From contig NZ_JSFK01000004.1 in assembly GCF_000783395.1 (NCBI RefSeq), positions 20,317 to 84,316 on the forward strand: DNA of 64,000 bases, read 5' to 3'. The position numbers were made by a program, and so were the translations under genes. Below are positions 47,900 through 57,088 of this stretch, one piece after another. The DNA is from Pseudomonas chlororaphis (GTDB lineage: Bacteria > Pseudomonadota > Gammaproteobacteria > Pseudomonadales > Pseudomonadaceae). Position 1 is the first letter of the stretch. Each line of letters begins with the position of its first letter. The notes below the pieces were generated by a model. It made no database searches and was not told the DNA's origin. It saw only the letters and a list, made by a program, of their open reading frames with translations.

Positions 47900-50041
47900 T
47901 CAGACCTTGAACTGATTGATCAACCGCCGCTGCTGCTCTGCCAGCTTGGTTAAATCAGCACTCGCCGAACTCGACTCATCCGCACCGCCCGCGACTTCAT
48001 TGGCCACTTGCCCAATGTTGATCACATTGCGATTGATGTCATCGGCCACCGCGCTCTGCTCTTCCGCCGCACTGGCGATCTGCGTGTTCATGTCATTGAT
48101 TACCGACACTGCCTGGGTGATCGTCTCCAGCGCCTCGGCCGCTTTCGCCGCGTGCTGCACACTTTCGTCGGTACGGTTTTGACTGTCTTCCATGACTCGC
48201 ACCACGTCGCGCGTGCCCTGTTGTAATTGCTGGATCATGCTCTGGATTTCTTCGGTGGCTTTCTGGGTTTTCTGCGCCAGATTACGCACCTCGTCGGCCA
48301 CCACCGCAAAACCGCGACCTTGCTCACCGGCACGCGCCGCTTCAATCGCCGCGTTCAGGGCCAGCAGATTGGTCTGCTCGGCAATCCCGCGAATCGCCGT
48401 GAGAATCGCGTTGATGTTTTCGCTGTCCTTGGCCAAGGTCTGCACCACATCGACAGCCTTGCCGATTTCCAGCGCCAACACGCCGATCGAATTGGACGTA
48501 TCGCGGACGATCTGCATGCCCTGACTCGCCGCCTGATCGGCATGACTGGCGGCTTGCGCAGCCTGCGTAGCGTTGCGCGCTACGTCCTGAGCAGTGGCGG
48601 TCATTTCCTGCACCGCCGTGGCGACCTGATCAATCTCGGCCATCTGTTTCTGAATACCGATGTTGGTGCGAATCGCGATGTCAGCGGTGTGCTCCGAAGA
48701 ATCGCTGACGCTCTGCACCGACGTCACCACTTGCGTGATCATCGCCTGCAACTTGGCCAAAAAGGTGTTGAAGCCCTTGGCGATCGAGCCCAATTCGTCG
48801 CTGCGATCACTGCTCAAGCGTCGGGTCAGATCACCTTCACCCTGAGCAATGTCATTGAGCATGGCGACCATCTGCTTCAGCGGTCGGGCGATGCCGTGGC
48901 CGACCAGCCAGATCACCAGCAAGCCGAGGCCGGCGATGAGCAGACCGACCATGGCCATGCCGAAGGTGTCGGATTTACGCTGAGCATCGAGGTCGGCCTG
49001 CAGTTTTTGCAGATCCGCCATCACCGCGTTGAGTGGCAGTTGCAACATCAACGTCCAGCGCGCGTCGGTCTGGCCGATGCCGAATGGCAGGTACAACTCG
49101 ATGCGGCCCTTGTCCTTGTTGACCGAGTAAGTCACTTCGCCGCGTTTGAGATTGGCCATGTTGGCGGTCTGCTCGGCGTCGAGGATGTCGCTGACTTTTT
49201 CGCCGAATTTGCTCGGGTCTTTGGTGTAGGCGACGATCCGGCCGTTGCCGCCGATCAGCGCCATCTGCCCGGCGCCGCTGTACAGTTTCTGGTTGGCGCC
49301 GAGAAGCATTTCCTGAATGAAGTTCACCGACAAGTCAGCACCGACGATGCCCTGGAAGGCGCCGTTGAGCATGATTGGTTCAATAAAGGAGGCGAGCATG
49401 ACGATCTTGTCGCCGACCTTGTACGGCGCCGGATCGATCACGCAGGCTTTTTTGCTCTCCTTCGAGCACAGGTAGTACTCGCTGGCGCGCACGCCGGTGG
49501 ACAGGGTTTTCTGGTCGTCAACGTCGACCAGTTTGTCCAGGCCAAGGGTGCCGTCATCGTTGCGGAACCACCACGGCAGGAAGCGCCCGTTGGCGGCATC
49601 GATGCCAACCACGCTGGTGCCGACGTAGGCCGCGTCATTGTGGTCGAGGGCGTTCTTTTCCCAGCCGATATACGTGCCGAGAATTTTCGGGTTCTTTTCG
49701 ACGTTTTCTTTGATCAGGCTAATCAGTTGTTCGCGGCTGACGGTCAGACGTGGCTGGCCATCGGCGCCCGGTGTGCCGAGCAGGGCGTTGACCCGCACCA
49801 GTCCGCCGGCAATCAGCAGCGGTGCTTCGAGTTCGCGCTGGATCTGGCTGACCTGGGTTTGTGCCAGCGAAGTCAGGCGCTGTTCGATGACTTGCTCGAA
49901 CTGCGCCTGGGTGCGCTGCTGCACCATTTCTTGCGTGCGCGCGCCGGAAAACAGCGCATACAGCACCAGCGCGGCCACCACGCTAAGTACGATGGCGCCG
50001 GCCAGGGCGGCAACGGAAAACTGGATCGACTTGAACTTCAT
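47900..50041 (-). CDS. Methyl-accepting chemotaxis protein with dCache domain
   Basis: A 713-residue chemoreceptor. TM1 is near residues 8-32, a double-Cache periplasmic domain follows (about 40-360; blocks [20 protein letters not shown] and [20 protein letters not shown]), then TM2 ([20 protein letters not shown]), HAMP and a signalling hairpin ([20 protein letters not shown] near 570). ATG 50041 gives a clean N-terminal membrane anchor; the longer frame is non-specific. By position it is equivalent to PA4633. dCache ligands are often amino acids, polyamines or organic acids; not assignable here. Confidence 0.9.
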   Translation of the reverse strand: MKFKSIQFSVAALAGAIVLSVVAALVLYALFSGARTQEMVQQRTQAQFEQVIEQRLTSLAQTQVSQIQRELEAPLLIAGGLVRVNALLGTPGADGQPRLTVSREQLISLIKENVEKNPKILGTYIGWEKNALDHNDAAYVGTSVVGIDAANGRFLPWWFRNDDGTLGLDKLVDVDDQKTLSTGVRASEYYLCSKESKKACVIDPAPYKVGDKIVMLASFIEPIMLNGAFQGIVGADLSVNFIQEMLLGANQKLYSGAGQMALIGGNGRIVAYTKDPSKFGEKVSDILDAEQTANMANLKRGEVTYSVNKDKGRIELYLPFGIGQTDARWTLMLQLPLNAVMADLQKLQADLDAQRKSDTFGMAMVGLLIAGLGLLVIWLVGHGIARPLKQMVAMLNDIAQGEGDLTRRLSSDRSDELGSIAKGFNTFLAKLQAMITQVVTSVQSVSDSSEHTADIAIRTNIGIQKQMAEIDQVATAVQEMTATAQDVARNATQAAQAASHADQAASQGMQIVRDTSNSIGVLALEIGKAVDVVQTLAKDSENINAILTAIRGIAEQTNLLALNAAIEAARAGEQGRGFAVVADEVRNLAQKTQKATEEIQSMIQQLQQGTRDVVRVMEDSQNRTDESVQHAAKAAEALETITQAVSVINDMNTQIASAAEEQSAVADDINRNVINIGQVANEVAGGADESSSASADLTKLAEQQRRLINQFKV

Positions 50042-50304
50042 GGGAGCTCCGCACGCAAGAGGACGTCTGCGCTGATGTATCGGCAGGCGGCATTGGGCCA
50101 TGAGTGCGAGCCGGTGCAATTGAAAGCCGATGTCGCAAATGGATCAGTGCGCGACGCAGTTGCACGGGGCTTGGTGGTGGCTGTGAATTTTTTACGACAG
50201 GCCAACTGGGAAACGTCTGAAAGTCGCTGCAACACGTCCGTTGTATCTGGCGTCGATACAATTACCCGCCTAGGATACGCGACAGGTTTTCAGGGAGCTT
50301 TTGA

Positions 50305-51123
50305 ATGAACAAGACATTGATTGTAAGTGCACTGAGCGCAGCGCTGTTGCTGGCCGGTTGTCAGTCGGTCAACACCACCAGCGGCGGCGCCGTGGGGGTG
50401 GAGCGCAAGCAGTACATGTTCAGCATGCTGTCCTCGCAAGAGGTCGACCAGATGTATGCCCAGTCGTATCAGAAGACCGTCGGCGAGGCCTCCAGCAAAG
50501 GTGTGCTGGACAAGACCAGCCCCGAGGCCAAGCGGGTTCAGGCGATTGCCAACCGCTTGATCGCCCAGGCACCGAACTTCCGTCCGGATGCGGCGCAATG
50601 GCAGTGGGAGGTCAATCTGATCAAGAGCGACGAGCTCAACGCCAACTGCGGGCCTGGCGGCAAGATCATTTTCTACACCGGGCTGATCGACAGCCTGAAA
50701 CTCACCGACGATGAAATTGCCGCGGTCATGGGCCATGAAATCGCCCACGCCTTGCGCGAGCACGGTCGTGAAGCGATGTCCAAGGCGTACGGGATTGAAA
50801 TGGCCAAGCAGGGCGCGGGTGCGTTGCTCGGTCTGGGTCAGGACAGTCTGGCGCTGGCCGACACCGTGGCCAACTACGGCATGACCTTGCCGAACAGCCG
50901 TGCCAACGAAAACGAAGCCGACCTGATTGGTCTGGAACTGGCCGCACGCGCCGGCTACAACCCGAATGCCGCGATCACCTTGTGGAACAAAATGAGCAAG
51001 GCCTCGGAAGGCTCGCCGCCGGAGTTCATGAGCACTCACCCGGCTTCGACCAGCCGGATCGCCTCGTTGCAGGCGGCGATTCCGAAGGTTATGCCGCTGT
51101 ACGAACAAGCGCCTAAATCCTGA
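50305..51123 (+). CDS. M48-family metallopeptidase lipoprotein (LoiP/BepA-like)
   Basis: A 272-residue zinc metalloprotease anchored in the envelope. The signal ends in the lipobox LLAGC near residue 19. The catalytic HExxH motif is VMGHEIAHALREHGRE near residue 145, and the third zinc ligand glutamate is in ENEADLIGLELAAR near 205. Members degrade damaged outer-membrane proteins. Position equals PA4632. It follows a region upstream of the divergent chemoreceptor that shows no other feature. Confidence 0.93.
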   Translation: MNKTLIVSALSAALLLAGCQSVNTTSGGAVGVERKQYMFSMLSSQEVDQMYAQSYQKTVGEASSKGVLDKTSPEAKRVQAIANRLIAQAPNFRPDAAQWQWEVNLIKSDELNANCGPGGKIIFYTGLIDSLKLTDDEIAAVMGHEIAHALREHGREAMSKAYGIEMAKQGAGALLGLGQDSLALADTVANYGMTLPNSRANENEADLIGLELAARAGYNPNAAITLWNKMSKASEGSPPEFMSTHPASTSRIASLQAAIPKVMPLYEQAPKS

Positions 51124-51129
51124 GTCGGT

Positions 51130-51235
51130 GATCGTTCCCACGCTTTGCGTGGGAATGCCTCAAGGGACGCTCCGCGTTCCAAAAGGGACGCAGAGCGTCC
51201 CCGGCTGCATTCCCACGCAGAGCGTGGGAACGATC
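51130..51235. repeat. REP cluster (family C)
   Basis: Two family C units (GATCGTTCCCACGC and GCGTGGGAACGATC ends) flank a middle pair GGGACGCTCCGCGTTCC / GGGACGCAGAGCGTCCC. It lies between the convergent M48 and GDT1 genes. Confidence 0.88.
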
Positions 51236-51247
51236 CTTCTTTCAGGG

Positions 51248-51832
51248 TTAAACCCAGCCACTGCTCTGCATTGCCTTGTACACCGCAACGATCGCCAGAA
51301 TCATGAATGCCGAGGCCGCGAGGCGACGGATCAGGGTCAGTGGCAATTTGTCTGCGGCGAAGTTACCTGCCAGCACCACCGGCACGTTGGCAATCAACAT
51401 ACCCGCCGTGGTACCGATAATCACCAGCCACAGATCCGGGTATTGCGCCGCGAGCATCACCGTCGCGACCTGAGTCTTGTCACCCATTTCCGCCAGGAAG
51501 AACGCAATCAGCGTGGTCAGGAACGGCCCGAACTTGCGTGCGGTGCTGGTTTCATCGTCATCCATTTTGTCCGGGACCAGTGTCCACAGCGCTGTGGCCG
51601 TAAAACTGGCAGCGAGAATCCAGTGCAGCGTCGCATTCGAGAAGAAACTGCCGAACCAGGCGCCGACCGCACCGGCTGCTGCGTGGTTGGCCAGGGTCGC
51701 GGCAACAATACCGGCAATGATCGGCCAGGGTTTGCGGAAGCGAGCGGCGAGAATCAGCGCGAGCAGTTGCGTCTTGTCGCCGATTTCGGCCAAGGCAACG
51801 ATTGCGGTGGGAACGAGTAACGAGTCCAGCAT
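51248..51832 (-). CDS. TMEM165/GDT1 family cation transporter (Mn2+ export candidate)
   Basis: A 194-residue inner-membrane protein with six helices arranged as two repeats, each with the family signature E-x-G-D-K-T: LAEIGDKTQLLAL near residue 15 and LAEMGDKTQVATV near 116. Family members move manganese or calcium, and the yybP-ykoY (Mn2+) aptamer immediately upstream supports Mn2+-controlled expression and Mn2+ efflux here. Position matches PA4631. Confidence 0.92.
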   Translation of the reverse strand: MLDSLLVPTAIVALAEIGDKTQLLALILAARFRKPWPIIAGIVAATLANHAAAGAVGAWFGSFFSNATLHWILAASFTATALWTLVPDKMDDDETSTARKFGPFLTTLIAFFLAEMGDKTQVATVMLAAQYPDLWLVIIGTTAGMLIANVPVVLAGNFAADKLPLTLIRRLAASAFMILAIVAVYKAMQSSGWV

Positions 51833-51849
51833 CAGGATTTCCTAAGGGG

Positions 51850-51915
51850 CGGGTCGACACGGCTATGACACGTACAGCCTTCCCGCCCCGGGTAAGGTGT
51901 GCGTGTCATAGGTCT
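51850..51915 (-). promoter_or_regulatory. Expression platform of the Mn2+ riboswitch
   Basis: A perfect 10-base inverted repeat (CTATGACACG at 51863-51872, CGTGTCATAG at 51902-51911) and a GGGGCGGG / CCCGCCCC pairing close to the AGGAAAT ribosome-binding site. Rearrangement here could expose or hide the start of the GDT1 gene. Confidence 0.55.
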
Positions 51916-52045
51916 TGTCAAACCCTGCGATCCGTCTGCTGCGGACGCTTGGGTCGCATACGCCATGATCTGAGGATCAAGTATGTTGACGTATGCCGGA
52001 CGAGCTTGGCGCTCGTGGGAGACTACTCCCCTAGGACGGAGCGGA
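51905..52045 (-). ncRNA. yybP-ykoY (manganese) riboswitch
   Basis: On the minus strand, GGGGAGTAG (52031-52023) and the conserved TCAACATACT loop (about 51990-51980) are the two hallmarks of the yybP-ykoY aptamer. GCATACG before the loop pairs with CGTATGC after it, and TGATC pairs with GATCA to form the intervening stem. The limits are estimated. Known function: Mn2+ binding turns on downstream Mn2+ exporters, matching the GDT1-family gene that follows. Confidence 0.88.
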
Positions 52046-52094
52046 TTCTGCCTAGGCAAATCCGATTGAGCAAGCCTCTTTTTTAAAAGAAGTT

Positions 52095-53093
52095 TCAGCC
52101 GCGCTTGGCGCGGTAAATCCGGAAACCATTGCCTTCGGCCTTGATCGCACAGATGCCCAGATGCTCTTCGATCAGCGGTTGATACTTGAGGAAGCTGTTC
52201 GCCACCAAGCGCAGTTCGCCGCCGTTTTTCAGATGTTTCGCCGCTTTTCGCAGCAAGTTCTCGGTGGCGAAATAATCAGTGTGCACGCCGACATGAAACG
52301 GCGGGTTGCTTAGAATCGCGCTCAAACCCATCGGCGCGGCATCGATACCGTCCCCGGTCAGCACTTCAGCTTCCAGACCGTTGGCCGCCAATGTCAGGCG
52401 ACTGCTGGCGGCGGCGAACGCATCGACATCGAGCAACGTGACCTGATTGTGCGGGTAGCGACGTTTTACCGCAGCGCCCAACACACCCGCGCCGCAACCG
52501 AAGTCGAGCAAGTGGCCGCTCGGCAGTTTGTCCAGATGCTCCAGCAGCAGGGCGCTGCCGCGATCCAGGCGACCGTGGCTGAATACGCCCGGCAGGCTGA
52601 TGACTTTCAGCGGGCCTTCGGCCAAAGGCAGTTCATAGGTCTGCGCCAGGCTTTCCAATGATTTCGCTTCCGGGGCATTGGCCACAGTCACTTGCCACAA
52701 CTGGCAGTGCCGCGCGCTGTCGAGCTTGCGCGGTTTGCCGAACGGGTTGAGCTGCTTGGACGCGCCCTCGATGCCACTGCGTTTTTCCCCGACCAGAAAC
52801 ACTTCGCGACCGGCCAGACGCGAAGCCACGGCATTGAGGATGTAATCGGTCAGATCCTTGGACTTGGGCAGAAACACCACGGCGCTGTCGAACTCCCGCT
52901 CCGGGATGTTCACGCCGAAATGGCTGCGACCTTCGAAGCGAGCGTCCAGCGCGGCTTGATCGCCGGCATGCCAGCACCAGCCGAATGCATTGGGCAGGCG
53001 CCCGAGCAAATCGTCGGCGGGCAAACCGGCCAACAACAACGAACCTTGAAACAACTCGGGCTGACGAAGCAGTACTTCACTGCGCGGATCCAT
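52095..53093 (-). CDS. rsmC: 16S rRNA (guanine1207-N2)-methyltransferase
   Basis: A 332-residue SAM-dependent methyltransferase with duplicated Rossmann domains: a degenerate N-terminal copy and an active C-terminal copy with [20 protein letters not shown] near residue 195 and the catalytic LSNPPFHVG near 260. It modifies G1207 of 16S rRNA during 30S assembly. The riboswitch of the GDT1 gene begins about 50 bases after its stop, so its own terminator is not distinct. Confidence 0.94.
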   Translation of the reverse strand: MDPRSEVLLRQPELFQGSLLLAGLPADDLLGRLPNAFGWCWHAGDQAALDARFEGRSHFGVNIPEREFDSAVVFLPKSKDLTDYILNAVASRLAGREVFLVGEKRSGIEGASKQLNPFGKPRKLDSARHCQLWQVTVANAPEAKSLESLAQTYELPLAEGPLKVISLPGVFSHGRLDRGSALLLEHLDKLPSGHLLDFGCGAGVLGAAVKRRYPHNQVTLLDVDAFAAASSRLTLAANGLEAEVLTGDGIDAAPMGLSAILSNPPFHVGVHTDYFATENLLRKAAKHLKNGGELRLVANSFLKYQPLIEEHLGICAIKAEGNGFRIYRAKRG

Positions 53094-53125
53094 AACTGCT
53101 CCTTAAAAAAAAGTGCCGCAGTTTA

Positions 53126-54091
53126 TCAACTGACGACCCGCAGCGCCTTACCGCTGAAGAACGCCTGAGCGTTTTCGGTCAATTGGCCGACGATGCGCTG
53201 GCGTGCTTCAACACTGCCCCAAGCGTTGTGCGGTGTGACGATCAGGCGTGGGATGTCCGCCGCGAGCAACGGATTGCCCTGGGTCGGTGGCTCGACGCTC
53301 AACACATCGGTAGCCGCGCCGCCGAGGTGGCCATTGCGCAAAGCATCGGCCAGCGCCTGTTCATCGATCAGACCGCCACGGGCGGTGTTGACCACGAACG
53401 CACCTGGCTTCATCGAGGCCAGTTCGCGGGCGCCGATGAAGTGGCGGGTGTGCTCGTTGAGCGGGCAATGCAGGGTGAGCGCGTCGATTTGTGGCAGCAG
53501 TTGATTCAGCGGCAAGCGATCCGGGCGAGCAGGGCGCCCGGGAATCTGCCCGAGCAACACGCGCATGCCGAACGCTTCGGCCAATCGCGCCACAGCGCCG
53601 CCGAGTTCGCCATGACCGAGCAGGCCGAGGGTTTTGCCTTCCAGCTCGACAATCGGATAGTCGAGCAAACAGAACTGTTTCGCCTGCTGCCAGTGACCTT
53701 CGCCGACGGCTTTCTGGTAATCGGCCAGACGCGTGGCGAGGTTGAGCAGCAGCATGATCGTGTGCTGCGCCACCGACGGCGTGCCGTAACCCTGGCAGTT
53801 GCATACGGTGATGCCCTGCGCACGGGCGGCGGCGAGGTCGACATTGTTGGTGCCCGTGGCGGTGATCAGGATCAGTTTCAGAGCGGGGTTGGCGGCCATG
53901 GCGGCGGCGTCGATCAGGATCTTGTTGGTGATCGCCACCGTCGCCCCTCGCAGGCGCTCGGCAACCTGCTCGGGCAAGGTCTGGGCGAACAGTTGCAGAT
54001 CGCTGAAACACTCGCGCAATGGACTGAGGTCGAGGTCGCCGAGATCCAGCGAAGGGTGATCAAGGAATACCGCGCGGCGCGTGTTCGTCAT
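53126..54091 (-). CDS. D-isomer 2-hydroxyacid dehydrogenase (hydroxypyruvate/glycerate reductase type)
   Basis: A 321-residue NAD(P)-dependent reductase. The nucleotide loop is LGLLGHGELGGAVARLA near residue 150; VNTARGGLIDEQALADAL supplies the catalytic Arg, and the catalytic His is in TPHNAWGS near 288. It matches the HprA-like protein at PA4626 by order. Substrates are likely glyoxylate or hydroxypyruvate; ATG 54091 starts at the family N-terminus. Confidence 0.9.
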   Translation of the reverse strand: MTNTRRAVFLDHPSLDLGDLDLSPLRECFSDLQLFAQTLPEQVAERLRGATVAITNKILIDAAAMAANPALKLILITATGTNNVDLAAARAQGITVCNCQGYGTPSVAQHTIMLLLNLATRLADYQKAVGEGHWQQAKQFCLLDYPIVELEGKTLGLLGHGELGGAVARLAEAFGMRVLLGQIPGRPARPDRLPLNQLLPQIDALTLHCPLNEHTRHFIGARELASMKPGAFVVNTARGGLIDEQALADALRNGHLGGAATDVLSVEPPTQGNPLLAADIPRLIVTPHNAWGSVEARQRIVGQLTENAQAFFSGKALRVVS

Positions 54092-54182
54092 CAACTGTAC
54101 CTTTTGTGCTGTGAGCGTTGGGCGTAATCTGCCGAGCCTACCAGATGAAACAAATTGATACGCTTGGCCGAAAGGAGCCCCC

Positions 54183-54812
54183 ATGTACTGGACCGAGTTC
54201 TTGACCGTTGCACTGATCCATTTGCTGGCCGTCGCCAGCCCCGGCCCGGACTTTGCCGTGGTGGTGCGCGAGAGCGTGACCCACGGGCGCCGTGCGGGCA
54301 CCTGGACCGCGCTGGGCGTGGGTACGGCGATTTTCCTCCACGTTGGTTATTCGCTGCTCGGCATTGGCCTGATCGTGTCGCAATCGATTGTGCTGTTCAA
54401 CGCCTTGAAGTGGGCGGCGGCTGCGTACTTGCTGTACATCGGCTTCAAGGCATTGCGCGCGCAACCGGCGAAAACCGTCACCGATGATCTGCACAAAGAA
54501 GCGGGCGTACGCACCGCTCGCGGCGCATTCACTTCAGGCTTCGTGACCAACGGCCTGAACCCGAAAGCTACGCTGTTCTTTCTGTCGCTGTTCACCGTGG
54601 TGATCAATCCGCACACGCCACTGGCCGTGCAGGCCGGTTACGGGATTTACCTGGCTGTCGCAACTGCGATTTGGTTCTGCCTGGTGGCGATGCTGTTTAG
54701 CCAGCAACGGGTACGTGCCGGTTTCGCCCGCATGGGCCACTGGTTCGACCGCACCATGGGCGCGGTGCTGATCGCTCTCGGCGTGAAAATCGCGTTTACC
54801 GAGATGCATTGA
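54183..54812 (+). CDS. LysE/RhtB family exporter
   Basis: A 209-residue inner-membrane exporter with the signature LAVASPGPDFAVVVRESVTHG near residue 18, six hydrophobic helices and the conserved GFVTNGLNPKATLFF block near 116. Likely exports an amino acid such as threonine or an analogue. An AAAGGAG ribosome-binding site lies 5 bases before the ATG. Separate from the paralogue at 3757-4389. Confidence 0.9.
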   Translation: MYWTEFLTVALIHLLAVASPGPDFAVVVRESVTHGRRAGTWTALGVGTAIFLHVGYSLLGIGLIVSQSIVLFNALKWAAAAYLLYIGFKALRAQPAKTVTDDLHKEAGVRTARGAFTSGFVTNGLNPKATLFFLSLFTVVINPHTPLAVQAGYGIYLAVATAIWFCLVAMLFSQQRVRAGFARMGHWFDRTMGAVLIALGVKIAFTEMH

Positions 54813-54820
54813 TCCTACTG

Positions 54821-54912
54821 TGTAGGAGCTGCCGAAGGCTGCGATCTTTTGATCTTGATCTTAAAAACAAAGTCAAAAGATCGCAGCCTCGTTGCACTCG
54901 ACAGCTCCTACA
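54821..54912. repeat. REP pair (family B)
   Basis: TGTAGGAGCTGCCGAAGGCT and the matching inverted unit; the right arm has a small replacement (GCCTCGTTGCACTCGACAGC). It lies between convergent genes and overlaps the AraC gene end by 5 bases. Confidence 0.85.
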
Positions 54913-55672
54913 CTAGTTCGCTGAGCTTGCTCAGGTTATTCAGGTATTCGCGGGGGTTTTCCCCAAGCAAACGGCGAAACATCGCGCTGAACGCCCGCGC
55001 GCTGCCGTAACCCAGATCTCGCGCCACACGCTGCACGCTGTCCCCGGCGAGCAGGCGCGGCAGGGCTTCCATCAAGCGCAGTTGCTGGCGCCAGGCGTTG
55101 AAACTCATCTGCAACTGTTGCTGAAACAGTCGCGCCAATGTGCGTGAGCTGGCGCCGACCTGCTGCGCCCAGTCTTCCAGGGTATTGGCATGATCCGGGG
55201 TGTGCAGCAGTGCCAGACAGATGTTTTGCAGACGCCGGTCGCTGGGCATCGGAATGTGCAGCGGCAGGTTTTCCAGACTGGCAAGCTCTTCCAGCATCAA
55301 CTGCTGAATCAGCGGATTGTCGGCGTGCGGCGGCCCTTGCACGGCACGCAGGATCAGCTCGCGCAGCAACGGTGTCACCGCCAATACGCAGCACTGTTGC
55401 AGGCTGGCGGGTGACAGTTCTGGGGCGATGAACAGCGAGCGCATCTGCACATCGCCACTCATGAAAATCTCGTGCGCCACTTCGGGTGGAATCCACACCG
55501 CGCGACTCGGCGGAATCACCCACGCACCCGATTCCGTGACCACGCGCATGATCCCGCTGACGGCATACAGCAACTGCGCCTCGCGATGCAGGTGCAGCGG
55601 CTGGTGGGCGCCGTCCAGATAATCCCGGGGGTAGGCGCTCACCGGGCCGTGTTCGAAGTGGCTGATCAACAT
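54908..55672 (-). CDS. AraC-family transcriptional regulator
   Basis: A 254-residue regulator with an N-terminal cupin-like ligand domain (about 1-100; LHLHREAQLLYAVSGIMRV, HEIF) and a C-terminal AraC HTH pair (about 155-245; LEDWAQQVGASSRTLARLFQ, then VARDLGYGSARAFSAMFRRL). ATG 55672 is used. It is divergent from the MFS gene 85 bases away and probably controls it. Effector unknown. Confidence 0.9.
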   Translation of the reverse strand: MLISHFEHGPVSAYPRDYLDGAHQPLHLHREAQLLYAVSGIMRVVTESGAWVIPPSRAVWIPPEVAHEIFMSGDVQMRSLFIAPELSPASLQQCCVLAVTPLLRELILRAVQGPPHADNPLIQQLMLEELASLENLPLHIPMPSDRRLQNICLALLHTPDHANTLEDWAQQVGASSRTLARLFQQQLQMSFNAWRQQLRLMEALPRLLAGDSVQRVARDLGYGSARAFSAMFRRLLGENPREYLNNLSKLSELV

Positions 55673-55757
55673 GTCTGATTCAATGACTTGCTTGGCAGGA
55701 ATGCGCTTTACGGCCAACCTAGCATAAACGGCACACAACAACGTAAAGCGTGCCGTC

Positions 55758-56942
55758 ATGAATCAATCCCGTAATGTCATTCGCTACATCAACGCCGCGC
55801 ATGTGATCGATCACATGTTCATGCTGATTTTTCCCGCCGCCGTGCTCGGCATGACCCAGGCTTTCGGTCTCGATTACGCCACGCTGATCGGCCTGTCGCT
55901 GGGTGGTTTCATTGCTTTTGGCGCCTGTTCGCTACCCGCCGGTTGGCTCGGCGATCACTGGAGTCGGCGGCAAATGATGCTTGTGTTTTTCTTCGGCATC
56001 GGCGTCTCGGCGATTTTTACCGGCCTGAGTAACAGTCCGACGATGCTGGTGATCGGCCTGACCCTGATCGGTATTTTCGCGGCGATTTATCACCCGGTCG
56101 GCACGGCAATGCTGGTGGCCTACGCACAAAACCGTGGCCGCGAAATCGGCATCAACGGCATGTGGGGCAATCTGGGCGTGGCGTTTTCGGCGCTGATCAC
56201 CGGTTTGCTGGTGGCGCAGTTCGGCTGGCGCTCGGCGTTTCTGATACCTGGCGCAGTAGCGATTGTGCTGGGTTTTGGCTTCGCCTTGCAGGTGCGTGAG
56301 GAACCGATTCCGAAGCGTCCGCACACGCCACTCAAAGGCGCCGCCGGTCAGCGCATTTCGATGATGATGGTTTTCGGCGTGCTTGCGCTGGCCACGGCCA
56401 CCGGCGGCGTGGTGTTCAACGCCACCACCATGACCTATCCAAAGCTGTTTCAGGAGCGTTTGCATGAGCTGTTCGCTTCGCCGCAAACCCTCGGTGTGGT
56501 GGTCAGTCTGGCCTATGCCTTTGGTGCGGTTGCGCAGTTGAGCATTGGTCGTGTCTTGCATCGGCTCAGCCTGAAATGGCCGTTTGTTGTCCTGACGTTG
56601 TGCCAGGCACCGCTGCTGTTTGCGCTGGCCTATGCCGACGGCTGGGCGGTGATCGCCCTCGGTGCAGCGTTCATGTTCGTGGTGTTCGGGCAGGTAACAG
56701 TCAACGATGCGATGGTTGCCAACTTCGTCGCCCCGCAATGGCAATCACGGGTGTTCGCCCTGCGTTACTGTTTATCGTTCGGCGCCAGTGCGACGGCGAT
56801 TCCGCTGATTTCCTATGTTGAACCGCGCCATGGTTTTGTAGGCCTGTACTTGATTCTCGCGGGTTTCGGCGCGTTGACCTTCCTTGCTGCCGTCGTATTT
56901 CCACGGACGCCTTCCGAGGAGGCTGTAGGACAAACAGCCTGA
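55758..56942 (+). CDS. MFS transporter
   Basis: A 394-residue inner-membrane transporter with about twelve helices. The A-motif region is GWLGDHWSRRQMMLV near residue 63, followed by IGIFAAIYHPVGTAMLVAYA resembling the Fsr/NreB-type efflux proteins. It is divergent from the AraC gene, the usual arrangement for an inducible efflux pump. Substrate unknown. Confidence 0.88.
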   Translation: MNQSRNVIRYINAAHVIDHMFMLIFPAAVLGMTQAFGLDYATLIGLSLGGFIAFGACSLPAGWLGDHWSRRQMMLVFFFGIGVSAIFTGLSNSPTMLVIGLTLIGIFAAIYHPVGTAMLVAYAQNRGREIGINGMWGNLGVAFSALITGLLVAQFGWRSAFLIPGAVAIVLGFGFALQVREEPIPKRPHTPLKGAAGQRISMMMVFGVLALATATGGVVFNATTMTYPKLFQERLHELFASPQTLGVVVSLAYAFGAVAQLSIGRVLHRLSLKWPFVVLTLCQAPLLFALAYADGWAVIALGAAFMFVVFGQVTVNDAMVANFVAPQWQSRVFALRYCLSFGASATAIPLISYVEPRHGFVGLYLILAGFGALTFLAAVVFPRTPSEEAVGQTA

Positions 56943-56959
56943 TCAATGAAGAAAACCGG

Positions 56960-56986
56960 CAAATGCTGGCGCAAAGCTAGCATTTG
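56960..56986. other. Inverted repeat between the MFS gene and the acyl-CoA synthetase gene
   Basis: CAAATGCT and AGCATTTG (8-base perfect arms, 11-base loop) lie between the MFS stop and the synthetase start. There is no T run, so it may be an operator or a weak terminator. Confidence 0.4.
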
Positions 56987-57088
56987 TACGGCTTTGCAAA
57001 TCATTCCTTTGGCTGATTTGGCTGGCGTATAAGGGTTCTAGAGTACCGATCTCTACGCCAACACCGTGCAGTCAGAAAAGGGATTCTT

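Noticed and set aside
48227..50308. A 693-residue plus-strand frame opposite the Cache chemoreceptor
   Set aside because: It is the complement of a clear MCP gene and has no recognisable family motif.
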